Positions 9,051 through 18,362 of a stretch of DNA of 64,000 bases are shown in pieces. Source of the DNA: Enterococcus larvae (GTDB taxonomy: Bacteria; Bacillota; Bacilli; Lactobacillales; Enterococcaceae); the NCBI RefSeq assembly GCF_017830045.1, contig NZ_JAEDXU010000002.1, positions 1 to 64,000 of the forward strand. Reading direction: 5' to 3'. Positions within the stretch are counted from its first letter, which is position 1. Every line of letters begins with the position of its first letter. A program made the translations under genes and the position numbers. The notes beneath the pieces are model-generated. The model saw nothing but the letters and a program-made list of their open reading frames with translations. It ran no database searches and was not told where the DNA came from.

Positions 9051-9087
9051 GGAGTAAAGCATAATCAATTGAATAATGCTTTACTCC
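9051..9087. terminator. Hairpin after femX-like gene
   Basis: Perfect 12-bp arms (9051-9062 with 9076-9087, GGAGTAAAGCAT) lie 63 bp after the stop codon. There is no strong T run, so it may be a transcript-stabilising hairpin or weak terminator. Confidence 0.5.
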
Positions 9088-9224
9088 TTAAAAATGATTG
9101 AATAGGGGAACAAAAATGGTGCTGATTTTCTATATACTCGTTGTTGAATTAATTTGTTCAGCAGCTTGAAACACTGCTATAATAGTCAGGTAGATGAACA
9201 TCAGTTTTTATTGGAGGGGAAAGT

Positions 9225-9926
9225 ATGATTTTGTTAGGGGCGGTTGTCAATGCGGCTGCAATCGTTGCAGGCAGCCTGGCAGGTGCTGTACTGCGCAACT
9301 TGAAGGAAGAGACAAAGGACACTGTGACGAAAGGAATTGGCCTAGGCGTAATTGCTTTGGGGATTCAGATGTCCTTTAAAGCAGACTCCTTCATTCTAGT
9401 TTTGATCAGTCTGTGTCTGGGAGCTATGATTGGCGAGTTTCTGAAAATCGAGGATCGAATGAACCAGTTTGGACTATACCTTGAAAAGCGCTTTGCAAAA
9501 TCCGGAAGCAACTTTGCTGAAGGCTTTGTTACGGCTTCGCTGATTTTTCTAGTAGGGTCGATGGCAATCATTGGTGCGATCGAAAGCGGGGTTTCAGGAA
9601 ATCATCAAACACTGTTTACGAAGTCCGTGATGGATGGCTTCATGGCTATCATGCTTACTGCAACATTGGGGGTAGGTGTTCTCTTCTCATCAGTTCCTGT
9701 GCTGATTTATCAAGGTGTTATTGCTTTGGCAGCCAGCGCGTTGATGGGCTACGTTCCACAAGAGCTGATGGACCTGTTGATGGCAGGTATCAGCGGTATT
9801 GGGGGATTGATGATCCTGGCCATTGGTCTGAATATTACAGGTTTGACGAAAATCAGGGTGTCAAACTACCTTCCGGGGATCATTATTTTAGTACTCCTGA
9901 TTGTAGGGCAATACTATTTTTATTGA
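9225..9926 (+). CDS. DUF554 family integral membrane protein
   Basis: 233 aa with about seven hydrophobic segments. It begins [21 protein letters not shown] and contains the conserved family blocks GIGLGVIALGIQM and GSMAIIGAIESG, as in B. subtilis YdfK-type proteins. Function is unknown for the family; the small Gly/Ala-rich helices suggest a transporter or channel. RBS GGAGGGG is well placed. Single-gene unit ended by a strong terminator. Confidence 0.88.
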   Translation: MILLGAVVNAAAIVAGSLAGAVLRNLKEETKDTVTKGIGLGVIALGIQMSFKADSFILVLISLCLGAMIGEFLKIEDRMNQFGLYLEKRFAKSGSNFAEGFVTASLIFLVGSMAIIGAIESGVSGNHQTLFTKSVMDGFMAIMLTATLGVGVLFSSVPVLIYQGVIALAASALMGYVPQELMDLLMAGISGIGGLMILAIGLNITGLTKIRVSNYLPGIIILVLLIVGQYYFY

Positions 9927-9979
9927 TTCGTATTCTGAAATGTTTTGATTCTAGTTGCTATCATAAAATAGATAAGCTG

Positions 9980-10022
9980 AAAAATCCTCCTCCTACTATG
10001 GAAATAGTAGGAGGAGGATTTT
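9980..10022 (+). terminator. Strong terminator of DUF554 gene
   Basis: Long inverted repeat (AAAAATCCTCCTCCTACTA with its complement around GGAAA) with A and T runs on the flanks; it would work in both directions. Confidence 0.9.
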
Positions 10023-10199
10023 TCTAATTAATTCTTCTAATGATTTTGAATAACCAATTCGATTGTACTCAAAAGAACAGCAAACAGCTTAAGGTATCAC
10101 ACATGGCTCAAAGAGTGACATGGAGCTCTCTGATGGAGTAAAGAGAAATTCTGTATAGCAGATGCTATCAACAATATCTATTCTTTTATTGATTGCTTT

Positions 10200-10505
10200 T
10201 TAATAATACCCTTTGAACTTCCCTGTGCGGATTTCAGCTTCCCAACCAGTGATTTCCAGTTCTGCAGATCGAATGATTGCATCGGCATTTTGAATGCTCA
10301 TTGCATAATTAATGCCGAATTGCTTGCCTGCTTTTTCTTGCTCTGCTTGTTTTTCTTTATAGGTCATGCGTTGTGCACTTACTTCTTTAATCAAATCTTT
10401 GTTAAAAGCAATTTTGCCTTCGAGATATTCGACCCAAGGCTCTTTCTCAGGAGTTTTGTCTTCAGTACCAAAAAGTGAACGAACAAATTTTTGTACAGTG
10501 TTCAT
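10200..10505 (-). CDS. Hypothetical protein, 101 aa
   Basis: Unrecognised soluble protein. The first ~20 residues (MNTVQKFVRSLFGTED) are amphipathic, followed by a helical charged region (about 40-95) with many K, E and Q. A good RBS (AAAGGAAAGG) precedes the ATG. It stands alone between a bidirectional terminator and the AT-rich arg promoter region. No function proposed. Confidence 0.65.
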   Translation of the reverse strand: MNTVQKFVRSLFGTEDKTPEKEPWVEYLEGKIAFNKDLIKEVSAQRMTYKEKQAEQEKAGKQFGINYAMSIQNADAIIRSAELEITGWEAEIRTGKFKGYY

Positions 10506-10902
10506 AGATAACCTTTCCTTTCTTACTAAGTAGTTTTTATAGAATTCTAATTGTATTGAAAATAGTTCTTTTGTTACATTTTATCAAATATTTATATAAA
10601 AATAAAATATTTACGCTTCTGTTATGTAAGCCTCTTGTAGGTTTGTAAGTGCTAAAGGATTTTATTTAAAATGGCACTTATTTTAAAAGGACAATTGTTG
10701 AAATCAAGTATTCAAATAATTATCTATTTCTGTATAAAAAAACGAATATTCATTATTATTATGCATTTTAAGCTGATTAAAATGCATATTTTTTCTATTT
10801 TTGGTTATTAATTAATAAAAAACCATTGACTTGGTTTGATTATGAAACTATAATGTGAAAAACGTTTCTTTTTATGAAAAGAAAATGAAGAGGTGAAAAT
10901 CA
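10506..10902 (+). promoter_or_regulatory. AT-rich control region of the arg operon
   Basis: A near-consensus promoter, TTGACT (10826-10831), 17 bp, TATAAT (10849-10854), drives argC. Upstream is a 10-bp palindrome with ATGCATTTTA arms (10761-10770 and 10778-10787) plus AATATTCAT at about 10743-10752. These resemble ArgR half-sites in spacing and AT content but could also be a terminator, because a T run follows the palindrome. No gene is visible in the rest of this stretch. Confidence 0.6.
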
Positions 10903-11931
10903 ATGAAAGTTTCCATAATAGGAGCAACTGGTTATAGCGGCATGGAACTGATCCGTTATTTACATAATCATTCATTTGTGGAGATTGTTTCAATCCACAG
11001 TCAGACAGAAACCCAGGAGATCGATCAGGTCTATCCTTATTTGAAGCATTTGCTTTCACTACCATTGGAGCCGATAGATGCAGAGAAGATCATGGAGCGA
11101 AGTGAGTTGGTTTTCCTTGCTTTACCATCTGGGATATCAAAAGAGGTTGCGGTACCGTTTGTGAAGAATAGTTTTCCGGTGATCGATCTGTCAGGGGACT
11201 TTCGGCTGCAGGAGGAAGGCCTATATGAGAAATGGTATGACAAGGATGCTTCCCACTTCCCGCTGATACAAGGATTTGATTATGGTTTAGCAGAGTACCG
11301 TGAGGATTTGTCACGTCCCTTTATAGCTAATCCAGGTTGTTATGCAACAGCTGCTGAACTTAGCTTTGCGCCATTATTGCAGAATCAGCTGCTTGATAAA
11401 CAGTCCATTATCATTGATGGAAAATCTGGGCTGTCCGGTGCTGGAAAAGGATTATCTCAAGCTAGTCATTTTACTGAAGCGAATGATAATATGAGTGTCT
11501 ATAAAATGAATACGCATCAGCATATTCCGGAAATCATTCAACAATTTCGACGATGGGAGCCGGATTTAGACAGCATTCAGTTCACCACCTCCTTGATACC
11601 CGTTACAAGAGGCATTTTTATGACTGCTTATGGAAGGTTGAATGATGATCGATCAATAGAACAGTTGATCGATCTTTACCGAACCACCTTCGATGGAAAA
11701 CCATTTATCCGTATTCAGGAAAATGGGTGTTATCCTACACTTAAGCAGATTGTGGGCACGAACTTTTGCGACATAGGTATAGGGCTGAACGAAGAGACGA
11801 ACATTGTGACGCTGGTTACAGTCATTGACAATTTAGGAAAGGGTGCTGCAGGACAGGCGATTCAAAATTTGAATCTTTTTGCTGGTTTTCCGGAAACAGA
11901 AGGCTTGCTGCAGATACCAATCTATCCATAG
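10903..11931 (+). CDS. argC: N-acetyl-gamma-glutamyl-phosphate reductase ArgC
   Basis: NADPH-dependent reductive dephosphorylation of N-acetylglutamyl-phosphate, third step of arginine/ornithine synthesis. 342 aa, normal length. An N-terminal Rossmann motif ([16 protein letters not shown], about 4-19) and the catalytic-cysteine region [13 protein letters not shown] (C about 147) are evident, with HQHIPEI and the C-terminal [13 protein letters not shown] signature. Preceded by GAGGTG. First gene of argCJBDF; argJ starts 13 bp after the stop. Confidence 0.96.
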   Translation: MKVSIIGATGYSGMELIRYLHNHSFVEIVSIHSQTETQEIDQVYPYLKHLLSLPLEPIDAEKIMERSELVFLALPSGISKEVAVPFVKNSFPVIDLSGDFRLQEEGLYEKWYDKDASHFPLIQGFDYGLAEYREDLSRPFIANPGCYATAAELSFAPLLQNQLLDKQSIIIDGKSGLSGAGKGLSQASHFTEANDNMSVYKMNTHQHIPEIIQQFRRWEPDLDSIQFTTSLIPVTRGIFMTAYGRLNDDRSIEQLIDLYRTTFDGKPFIRIQENGCYPTLKQIVGTNFCDIGIGLNEETNIVTLVTVIDNLGKGAAGQAIQNLNLFAGFPETEGLLQIPIYP

Positions 11932-11944
11932 GGAGATAACAAGT

Positions 11945-13138
11945 ATGAAAAAAATCAACGGGACAATTGCATCACCAAAGGGATTTTACGCAGATGGGTT
12001 TCACAGTGGACTCAAGCGGAAAAGAAAGGATATCGGCTGGATTTATTCAGAATTTCCAGCAAGTGCAGCGGGAGTGTTTACAACGAATGCTGTTCAAGCA
12101 GCACCTATTCAAGTAACCAAATCTGCTCTTGCCTCTGATTCATTACAAGCAATCATCGTGAATTCGGGAAATGCTAATGCGTGTACTGGAAAAAATGGCG
12201 TACTTCATGCACAGGAAATGCAGCAGATGGCTGCTGAAAAGCTAGGTTTATCAGCAAATAGTGTGGCCGTTGCTTCAACCGGCATAATCGGACAGGAACT
12301 GCCGATGAATAAAATCAAAAAGGGAATTTTCGGATTGGAAAAAACAGCAGGCGTGCCATCGTATTTTCACGAAGCAATTTTGACCACCGACACAAGAACA
12401 AAAGAGATTGTAGTTGAGGCAGAGATCAATGGAGCAATTGTAACGATGGCAGGAGTTGCCAAGGGATCTGGAATGATCCATCCTAATATGGCAACGATGC
12501 TGGCATTTATAACTACCGATGCCGCTGTTGAAAAGGAGCTTTTACAGCAAACCTTAAAAATGATAACGGATAAAACCTTCAATCAAATTACTGTAGACGG
12601 AGACACATCAACAAATGATATGGTATTGGTTCTTGCGAATGGTGCATCAGGCGGTGCTGTGATTCAAAAGGATGATAGCGGCTATCAGGTCTTGATTGAT
12701 ATGCTGAGTCAAGTCATGGAGGAACTGGCCAAAATGATTGCCCAGGATGGGGAAGGAGCAACTAAGCTAATTGAGGTCAAGGTCGCTCATGCGAAGGACC
12801 AATTAACTGCCCGAATGATTGCAAAAAAAATCGTAGGTTCTTCTCTAGTGAAGACCGCTATGTTCGGCGCAGATCCCAATTGGGGCAGAATCATCTGTGC
12901 GATTGGGTATGCGAACCCATCGATCGATCCGGACAAGGTTGATATTTCTATAGGCAGTTTACCTGTATTACTGAACAGCCAGCCGCAGGTATTCGAAGAA
13001 ATGAAGATGAGAGAGATATTGGTACAGGATAAAATTGTCATTACTGTCGATTTGCATGAAGGGACAGCGGTTGGGCTGGCTTGGGGCTGTGACTTAACTT
13101 ATAAATATGTAGAAATAAACGCATTGTATCATACCTAG
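11945..13138 (+). CDS. argJ: Bifunctional ornithine acetyltransferase / N-acetylglutamate synthase ArgJ
   Basis: Transfers acetyl from N-acetylornithine to glutamate, so the pathway recycles acetyl groups. 397 aa from the ATG at 11945, which has AGGGAG at 11930-11935; a longer in-frame extension into argC is spurious. The autoproteolysis site [14 protein letters not shown] is present, with the nucleophilic threonine at residue 184, giving alpha and beta chains. NGDTSTND-type (here [12 protein letters not shown]) and NWGRI motifs are also seen. Absence of a separate argA or argE in the cluster fits the cyclic pathway. Confidence 0.95.
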   Translation: MKKINGTIASPKGFYADGFHSGLKRKRKDIGWIYSEFPASAAGVFTTNAVQAAPIQVTKSALASDSLQAIIVNSGNANACTGKNGVLHAQEMQQMAAEKLGLSANSVAVASTGIIGQELPMNKIKKGIFGLEKTAGVPSYFHEAILTTDTRTKEIVVEAEINGAIVTMAGVAKGSGMIHPNMATMLAFITTDAAVEKELLQQTLKMITDKTFNQITVDGDTSTNDMVLVLANGASGGAVIQKDDSGYQVLIDMLSQVMEELAKMIAQDGEGATKLIEVKVAHAKDQLTARMIAKKIVGSSLVKTAMFGADPNWGRIICAIGYANPSIDPDKVDISIGSLPVLLNSQPQVFEEMKMREILVQDKIVITVDLHEGTAVGLAWGCDLTYKYVEINALYHT

Positions 13139-13158
13139 ACGAGAGAGGAGCAGTTCAT

Positions 13159-13911
13159 TTGGAAGAACTGATAGTAATTAAAATAGGCGGGGCTGCCGGC
13201 GACTGCCTGACAGAAGAATTTTTTCAACAAATCCATACATGGAAAGCCGCAGGAAAGAAAATCATTATCATACATGGCGGCGGTCATTATATTTCGGAAA
13301 TGATGGTTCGCTTGAATGTGCCAGTCTGCCACAAGGACGGCTTGCGGGTTACAACAAATGAAGTGTTGAAAATCACTCAGATGGTATTGATTGGTCAGGT
13401 TCAGCCATTGATCACGTCTCGGTTTCAACAACAGGGATTATCTGCTGTTGGGTTGAATGCTTCAAGCAATGGCATTATTCTAGGGGATTACCTGAATAAG
13501 AAAGCGCTGGGGCATGTTGGAGAAGTGAAAGAAGTTCGTGTGGAGTTACTGTTCGACTTGCTTGAAAAGGGATATATTCCAATCGTAGCACCTCTGGGGA
13601 TGACTGACTCCGGTCATTGGTTAAATATCAATGCCGATGATACAGCTTGTCATATTGCAGCAGCATTAAATGCGGATTCATTGTATTTATTGACGGATGT
13701 GGCGGGGATCAAAAAGGGAAATAGCTACTTAGAGGAGGTTTCCTTAACTGAAATTACTGAATTGATTGATGAAGAGGTCATTATCGGAGGAATGATACCT
13801 AAAGTGAAAAGTGCAGTATTGGCGATTCAGTCAGGTGTGAACAGCATCCATATCACGGATGATATTTTGAAAAAAGGAACAGCGATCATGGGAGAGAAGG
13901 TGCTGGTATGA
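13159..13911 (+). CDS. argB: Acetylglutamate kinase ArgB
   Basis: Phosphorylates N-acetylglutamate; amino-acid-kinase fold, 250 aa. Motifs: VIKIGGAAGD at the N-terminus, IIIHGGGHYISEMM, GLNASSNGI and the GGMIPKVKSA C-terminal signature. The start codon is TTG with GAGAGGAG 8 nt upstream. The stop overlaps argD as ATGA. Confidence 0.95.
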   Translation: MEELIVIKIGGAAGDCLTEEFFQQIHTWKAAGKKIIIIHGGGHYISEMMVRLNVPVCHKDGLRVTTNEVLKITQMVLIGQVQPLITSRFQQQGLSAVGLNASSNGIILGDYLNKKALGHVGEVKEVRVELLFDLLEKGYIPIVAPLGMTDSGHWLNINADDTACHIAAALNADSLYLLTDVAGIKKGNSYLEEVSLTEITELIDEEVIIGGMIPKVKSAVLAIQSGVNSIHITDDILKKGTAIMGEKVLV

Positions 13912-15062
13912 CGTATCTATTTCCGAATTACAGTCGTAAGCCAATCGAATTTATCAAAGGTGAGAAAAATCATTTGTTTGATAAGAATGGTAAAAAGTAT
14001 CTGGATTTCACCAGTGGTATTGGTGTGATGAATCTTGGGTATGATCATCCACTAATCAACCAGGCTCTGCAGAAGCAAGCAGCAGAAATATGGCATACAC
14101 CTAACCTATATGAAAACAGTCTTCAAGAGGAGGCAGCGAAGCTGCTGGCAGGAGAGCAAGACTATCTAGCTTATTTCTGTAATAGTGGTGCAGAAGCGAA
14201 TGAAGCAGCCATCAAGCTGGCTCGTAAAGCCACCGGTAGAAGTAAAATCATCACGTTTGAACAGTCCTTTCATGGAAGAACCTTTGGGGCAATGAGTGCG
14301 ACAGGTCAAGCGGCGATCCATCGAGGGTTTTACCCGCTTCTTCCAGAATTTGTTTATGTTCCTTTCAATTCTATGGAAATGTTGAAGAGAGAGCTGGATC
14401 AGCATACTGCGGCGGTAATGCTAGAGCTGATTCAAGGCGAAGGTGGTGTTATTCCGGCGGAGGAAGAATGGATAAAAGAGCTTGCGGAAATCTGTGAGAA
14501 AAACGGTTCATTATTGATTGTTGATGAGGTACAGACAGGGATCGGCAGAACAGGAACCTTTTATGCGTCAGAAGCTTATGGAATTGAACCAGATATCATT
14601 ACGTTAGCCAAAGGATTGGGAAATGGCTTTCCAGTAGGGGCAATGCTTGGTAAAGGAAAGTATGCTGATGTGTTTCAAGCTGGCAGTCATGGTTCCACAT
14701 TTGGGGGAAATAAACTGGGGATGGCAGTTGCCGGAAAAGTTGTTGAGCTGGTCAGAAATCCGGAATTTTTAGCAGAAGCCGATAAAAAGGGAACAGCTGC
14801 AATTGAAAGCTTAAAAAATAAGTTGGCTGATAATTCTGTTGTTGTTGATGTACGGGGAAAAGGATTGATGATTGGTATCCAGTTGACAGATAGTCAGCTA
14901 GTGGGTGAAGCATTAGAGCAGCTGGAGCAAAAGGGTATTATGGTGTTAAAAGCAGGGACGACAGTTTTACGTTTACTGCCGCCGCTGACAATTACAGAAA
15001 CAGAGCTATCTGAGGGAATAGAAATAATTTGTCAAGTATTGGAGGAACTTGCATATGTCTGA
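13908..15062 (+). CDS. argD: Acetylornithine aminotransferase ArgD
   Basis: PLP-dependent class III aminotransferase, 384 aa, making N-acetylornithine. Visible: FCNSGAEANEAAIKLAR (phosphate-binding region), SFHGRTFGAMSATGQ, the PLP-pyridine aspartate in LLIVDEVQTGIGRTG, and the Schiff-base lysine in TLAKGLGNGFPVGAM. Coupled to argB by a 4-bp overlap; its 3' end overlaps the argF start region. Confidence 0.95.
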   Translation: MTYLFPNYSRKPIEFIKGEKNHLFDKNGKKYLDFTSGIGVMNLGYDHPLINQALQKQAAEIWHTPNLYENSLQEEAAKLLAGEQDYLAYFCNSGAEANEAAIKLARKATGRSKIITFEQSFHGRTFGAMSATGQAAIHRGFYPLLPEFVYVPFNSMEMLKRELDQHTAAVMLELIQGEGGVIPAEEEWIKELAEICEKNGSLLIVDEVQTGIGRTGTFYASEAYGIEPDIITLAKGLGNGFPVGAMLGKGKYADVFQAGSHGSTFGGNKLGMAVAGKVVELVRNPEFLAEADKKGTAAIESLKNKLADNSVVVDVRGKGLMIGIQLTDSQLVGEALEQLEQKGIMVLKAGTTVLRLLPPLTITETELSEGIEIICQVLEELAYV

Positions 15063-15990
15063 CACACTTTTTGGAAAGAGTATTTTGGATTTAACAGAAT
15101 TGACGAAGGAGGATTTTCACGAGATCATCCAGTTGGGGATCGCCATGAAAAAAAATCCTGAGAACTATCAAACTGCATTATCAGGTAAAATCCTAGCGAT
15201 GATATTTGAAAAGAACAGCACCAGAACTCGTGTATCCTTTGAGGCTGGAATCATTCAGCTGGGCGGACAGGCAATTGTTTTGGATAGTAAAAGTACACAA
15301 ATGGGTCGAGGGGAACCAATCAAGGATACAGCGAATGTCCTTTCTTCCTATGTAGACGGTATCATGATTCGAACCTATTCTGACCAGATGATTCATGAGT
15401 TGGCAGTAGAAGCATCAATTCCGATCATCAATGGATTAACTGATGATCATCACCCTTGTCAAATCCTAGCAGACTTTATGACAATCTATGAGGAAAAGGG
15501 TAAGCTGTCAGGAATCAAGCTGGCCTATGTAGGTGATGGCAATAATATGGCACACTCCTTCTTACTTGGCGGCAGTATTGTAGGGATGGATATTTCAATT
15601 GCTTCTCCAATGGGCTACGGTCCTAAATCAGCTCATGTTGAATTGGCACAGGAAATTGCTGCACAAACAGGAAGCAGTATTGTGCTTACAGAAGACCCAA
15701 TCAAGGCAGTCAAGGATGCTGATGTTGTGATCACAGATGTTTGGGCCAGCATGGGGAATGAAGCAGAACAAAAGGAAAGAGAAGCAGCATTTCATGCTTA
15801 TCAAATAAACGATGAGCTTGTGAAGCATGCTAAGGAAGATTATATCTTTTTGCATTGTCTGCCTGCTCATAGGGAAGAAGAGGTAACAGCATCGATAATC
15901 GATGGCCCTCGCTCTGTTATTTATCAAGAAGCAGAAAATCGTCTACATGCACAAAAAGCATTGATGGTAAAAGTGATGAAGGAAAACTAG
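15055..15990 (+). CDS. argF: Ornithine carbamoyltransferase ArgF
   Basis: Anabolic-type OTCase, 311 aa: ornithine + carbamoyl phosphate to citrulline. Carbamoyl-phosphate loop [10 protein letters not shown], the DHHPCQ motif and FLHCLPAHR with catalytic cysteine are all intact. The ATG at 15055 follows GGAGGA at 15041-15046; a TTG two codons earlier is less likely. Unlike AguB (same superfamily, 24 kb) it retains HCLPAHR rather than HCLPASR, consistent with ornithine specificity. No argG, argH or carAB follow here. Confidence 0.93.
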   Translation: MSDTLFGKSILDLTELTKEDFHEIIQLGIAMKKNPENYQTALSGKILAMIFEKNSTRTRVSFEAGIIQLGGQAIVLDSKSTQMGRGEPIKDTANVLSSYVDGIMIRTYSDQMIHELAVEASIPIINGLTDDHHPCQILADFMTIYEEKGKLSGIKLAYVGDGNNMAHSFLLGGSIVGMDISIASPMGYGPKSAHVELAQEIAAQTGSSIVLTEDPIKAVKDADVVITDVWASMGNEAEQKEREAAFHAYQINDELVKHAKEDYIFLHCLPAHREEEVTASIIDGPRSVIYQEAENRLHAQKALMVKVMKEN

Positions 15991-16048
15991 CTCTATTTTA
16001 CTGTTTGATTGTGTTTTTTTATTTGAATCAGCTGCTTCGTTTTTATTC

Positions 16049-16085
16049 AAAATGTCTCTCCGATAGTGGATGGGACATTTTTTAT
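16049..16085 (+). terminator. Terminator of argCJBDF
   Basis: AAAATGTC (16049-16056) pairs with GACATTTT ending near 16082, followed by further T residues, 60 bp after argF. Confidence 0.65.
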
Positions 16086-16191
16086 TGAATTTTTTTAAAT
16101 TAGTTATACGAATCAGAATTTTTATTTGTAGTTTTAGGGACTTTCTAGTAGAATGAAGGAGTATGAATAGAAAGAAAAGAGGTGTAGATAA

Positions 16192-16461
16192 ATGGGTTTT
16201 ACAGATGAAACAGTAAGATTTGACTTTGATGAAAGTCGCAAAAAGGAAGTAAGTGAGACTCTAGCTACCGTATATCGAGCATTAGAAGAAAAAGGCTACA
16301 ATCCGATCAATCAGATCGTTGGGTATTTACTTTCAGGAGACCCGGCCTACATTCCTCGCTATCAGGATGCGCGGAATTTGATTCGTCGTCATGAACGTGA
16401 TGAAATCATGGAAGAGCTTGTGAAACACTACCTAACAAGTTATGGTATCAACCTTCGATGA
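16192..16461 (+). CDS. ireB: IreB (DUF965), regulatory phosphoprotein
   Basis: 89-aa IreB/YrzL family protein. In E. faecalis IreB is phosphorylated by the PASTA kinase IreK on N-terminal threonines and negatively affects cephalosporin resistance. The start [10 protein letters not shown] keeps both threonines (T4, T7), and the rest ([23 protein letters not shown]...[10 protein letters not shown]) is typical. AAGAGGTG precedes the ATG. Overlaps ruvX by 4 bp. Confidence 0.95.
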   Translation: MGFTDETVRFDFDESRKKEVSETLATVYRALEEKGYNPINQIVGYLLSGDPAYIPRYQDARNLIRRHERDEIMEELVKHYLTSYGINLR

Positions 16462-16883
16462 GAACCATGGGATTAGATGTAGGGTCAAAAACAGTTGGTG
16501 TAGCTGTTAGTGATCTTCTCGGCTGGACAGCTCAAGGTGTTGAAATCATCCGCATCAATGAAGAACAGCAGGAATTTGGTTTTGAGCGTTTAGGCGAACT
16601 GATCAAGGAATATGAAGTGTCTAAGGTCGTTGTCGGCTTGCCGAAAAACATGAACAATTCGATCGGACCCAGAGCAGAAGCCTCGATGGCCTATGGCAAA
16701 CAAGTAGAAGAGTTGTTTAAGCTGCCGGTTGTCTATCAGGATGAGCGTCTGACAACGGTTCAGGCGGAGCGGATGCTTATTGAGCAGGCAAATGCCTCTC
16801 GTGCAAAGCGAAAGAAAGTAATCGATAAAGTGGCAGCTGTCATGATTTTGCAGAATTACTTAGACGGAGCAGCAAACAAATAA
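16458..16883 (+). CDS. ruvX: RuvX/YqgF, Holliday-junction-resolvase-like nuclease
   Basis: 141-aa RNase H-fold protein, implicated in 16S rRNA 5'-end maturation and resolvase-like activity. Conserved acidic residues sit in [15 protein letters not shown] (D5 region), [11 protein letters not shown] and [14 protein letters not shown]; the last aspartate is in [12 protein letters not shown]. Start codon ATG overlaps the ireB stop (ATGA). The ireB-ruvX-DUF1292 order is conserved in Firmicutes, but here ruvX and the DUF1292 gene are separated by an expanded spacer. Confidence 0.95.
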   Translation: MRTMGLDVGSKTVGVAVSDLLGWTAQGVEIIRINEEQQEFGFERLGELIKEYEVSKVVVGLPKNMNNSIGPRAEASMAYGKQVEELFKLPVVYQDERLTTVQAERMLIEQANASRAKRKKVIDKVAAVMILQNYLDGAANK

Positions 16884-16928
16884 AAGCAGCCTTCAATCTG
16901 GCTTAAGGCAAAAAAATCTGTTATTCTT

Positions 16929-17420
16929 ACTGTTTTAGCTATGTTACGAAAGTAAACATGTAAAACAGTTTAAAGATAAAGGATCTGTTAGTACAGAAAA
17001 AGAGAACTATATCTGAAATTGATAGAGTAGGACTCAATGAAACAAGCATGGAGATATCTGAGTAGAAGATATCTCAAGGAAAAAAATGAAGAAACTGGAA
17101 GAGGCAAAGGAAGCAACGCTCTCGAAGATTGCCTTGTACAGTGCCACATCAACTCTACTAAAAGATTTGCTGTGTGTTAAAGCAACTAGTTTCTTCAATA
17201 AACAAAAGGATAGCTGTTTCCCTTTTATCAAGAATGCTAGGGAAAAAGACATCGGACCTCAAGAATGAGGAATCTGTGAAATCAACTGATCAGATTCTAC
17301 AAAAGATAAAAGGAGAACCATTACTCTTGCGTGGATCATCTAGAAGTAATGGATATCGAACCACAAAAATGAAGAAACTAGGAAGTTATCTGACTAGTTT
17401 CTACAATAAATAAAAGGAGA
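16929..17420 (+). repeat. Run of hairpin repeats (leader) before the DUF1292 gene
   Basis: A gene-free 540-bp spacer holding successive hairpins, each followed by a purine-rich AAAAGGA-like tail. They are: a long stem around 16939-16971 (ACTGTTTT...AAAACAGT); GAGATATCT/AGATATCTC (17051-17075); GAAACT.../...AGTTTC (17091-17193, with ~90 bp inserted); GAATCTG/CAGATTC (17270-17297); and GAAACTAG/CTAGTTTC (17374-17401). The last two share flanks (CATCGGACC / TATCGAACC before, CTACAA..ATAAAAGGAGAA after) and differ by paired changes that keep the stem. Related units lie upstream of murR. Short ORFs here (for example 17086-17268) have no good RBS and are not called. Confidence 0.7.
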
Positions 17421-17426
17421 ATGACA

Positions 17427-17723
17427 ATGACAGATCATAATCATGAAGGACATGAACATATTACATTAGTTGACGAACAGGGGAACGAAACTCTTTACGA
17501 AATTCTATTAACTGTTGACGGTCAAGAAGAATTTGGTAAAAATTACGTACTTCTTTATCCAGCTGGTGTGCCAGAAGATGAAGATGTTGAGTTGCAAGCC
17601 TACGCTTACATCGAAAACGAAGAAGGAACAGAAGGCGAACTTCAGCAAATCGAAACAGACGCTGAGTGGGATATGATTGAAGAAGTCTTCAACACATTCA
17701 TGAGCGAAGAAGAAGAGAAATAA
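17427..17723 (+). CDS. DUF1292 (YrzB-like) protein
   Basis: Small, very acidic protein of the DUF1292 family, 98 aa from the ATG at 17427, which is 7 nt from AAAGGAG; an ATG at 17421 is too close to the RBS. The N-terminus is His-rich ([26 protein letters not shown]), and the C-terminus ends MSEEEEK. Function unknown; the gene usually follows ruvX. Here expression may depend on the hairpin-rich leader. Confidence 0.9.
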   Translation: MTDHNHEGHEHITLVDEQGNETLYEILLTVDGQEEFGKNYVLLYPAGVPEDEDVELQAYAYIENEEGTEGELQQIETDAEWDMIEEVFNTFMSEEEEK

Positions 17724-17732
17724 TTAAAAGAG

Positions 17733-17766
17733 AGCTAAGCCCTTATTCTTTAGGACTTAGCTCTTT
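17733..17766 (+). terminator. Terminator after DUF1292 gene
   Basis: AGAGCTAAG pairs with CTTAGCTCT around a ~16-nt middle, followed by TTTCTTATTTT. Confidence 0.8.
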
Positions 17767-17786
17767 CTTATTTTATATACCACTAA

Positions 17787-18167
17787 TCAAAGAGAATCAT
17801 ATTTCAACAAAATCTTTCTTTTAATAACTAGGATGACTACTGATAATATGGGATTGATGATTCCATAAAATAGTAAAAAGAGCGTAATCATAGTTGGTAA
17901 AAGCTCGACAATTCCATCGGGAGGGCTGCTGAAGACATAAAATGTGATTCCCCAAAAAAGAACACATGCAGATAAAGGCAGCATCAAGACTATAGACATC
18001 GTTGCTAATGCATTTTTTGATGTGTATAGAGAACTATAGTATAAAAGCATAATAATGAGAAGCCCAAGCGATAAGCGAAAAAAATCAATGGATAAAAATA
18101 TGGAAATAACAATTACATTGATTAGTATGGATAGTGTATATAAATATTTATTAACCGTTAACAACAT
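17787..18167 (-). CDS. Hypothetical four-TM membrane protein
   Basis: 126 aa with about four hydrophobic helices (roughly 8-28, 30-48, 55-77, 92-116) and a basic C-terminus (IKRKILLKYDSL). AAGGGAG lies upstream of the ATG. Not recognised as any transporter family. It converges on the DUF1292 gene. Confidence 0.65.
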   Translation of the reverse strand: MLLTVNKYLYTLSILINVIVISIFLSIDFFRLSLGLLIIMLLYYSSLYTSKNALATMSIVLMLPLSACVLFWGITFYVFSSPPDGIVELLPTMITLFLLFYGIINPILSVVILVIKRKILLKYDSL

Positions 18168-18362
18168 ACCACAACTCCCTTAAGAAATAATTATATCATA
18201 AGGTAGAATGACAGATTGGGAAAGCCAACAAGGTATTAAACTGCTCTATTAAGCATTTTTCTCCCAACAGCTATCAGAAAATCATGGTTCTTGCTATACT
18301 ATATTTAAGAGTAGGACATAAAAGAAATAATTTTTGATTATGCATAATAAGGGGTAAATTAT

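Noticed and set aside
17086-17268. 60-codon ORF in the ruvX-DUF1292 spacer
   Set aside because: No RBS, and it overlaps the arms and insert of the hairpin repeats; a related reading at 17366 stops after 14 codons and the one at 17265 after 4.
16929-17420. CRISPR array
   Set aside because: Repeats are hairpin units of unequal length and spacing, without uniform spacers or cas genes.
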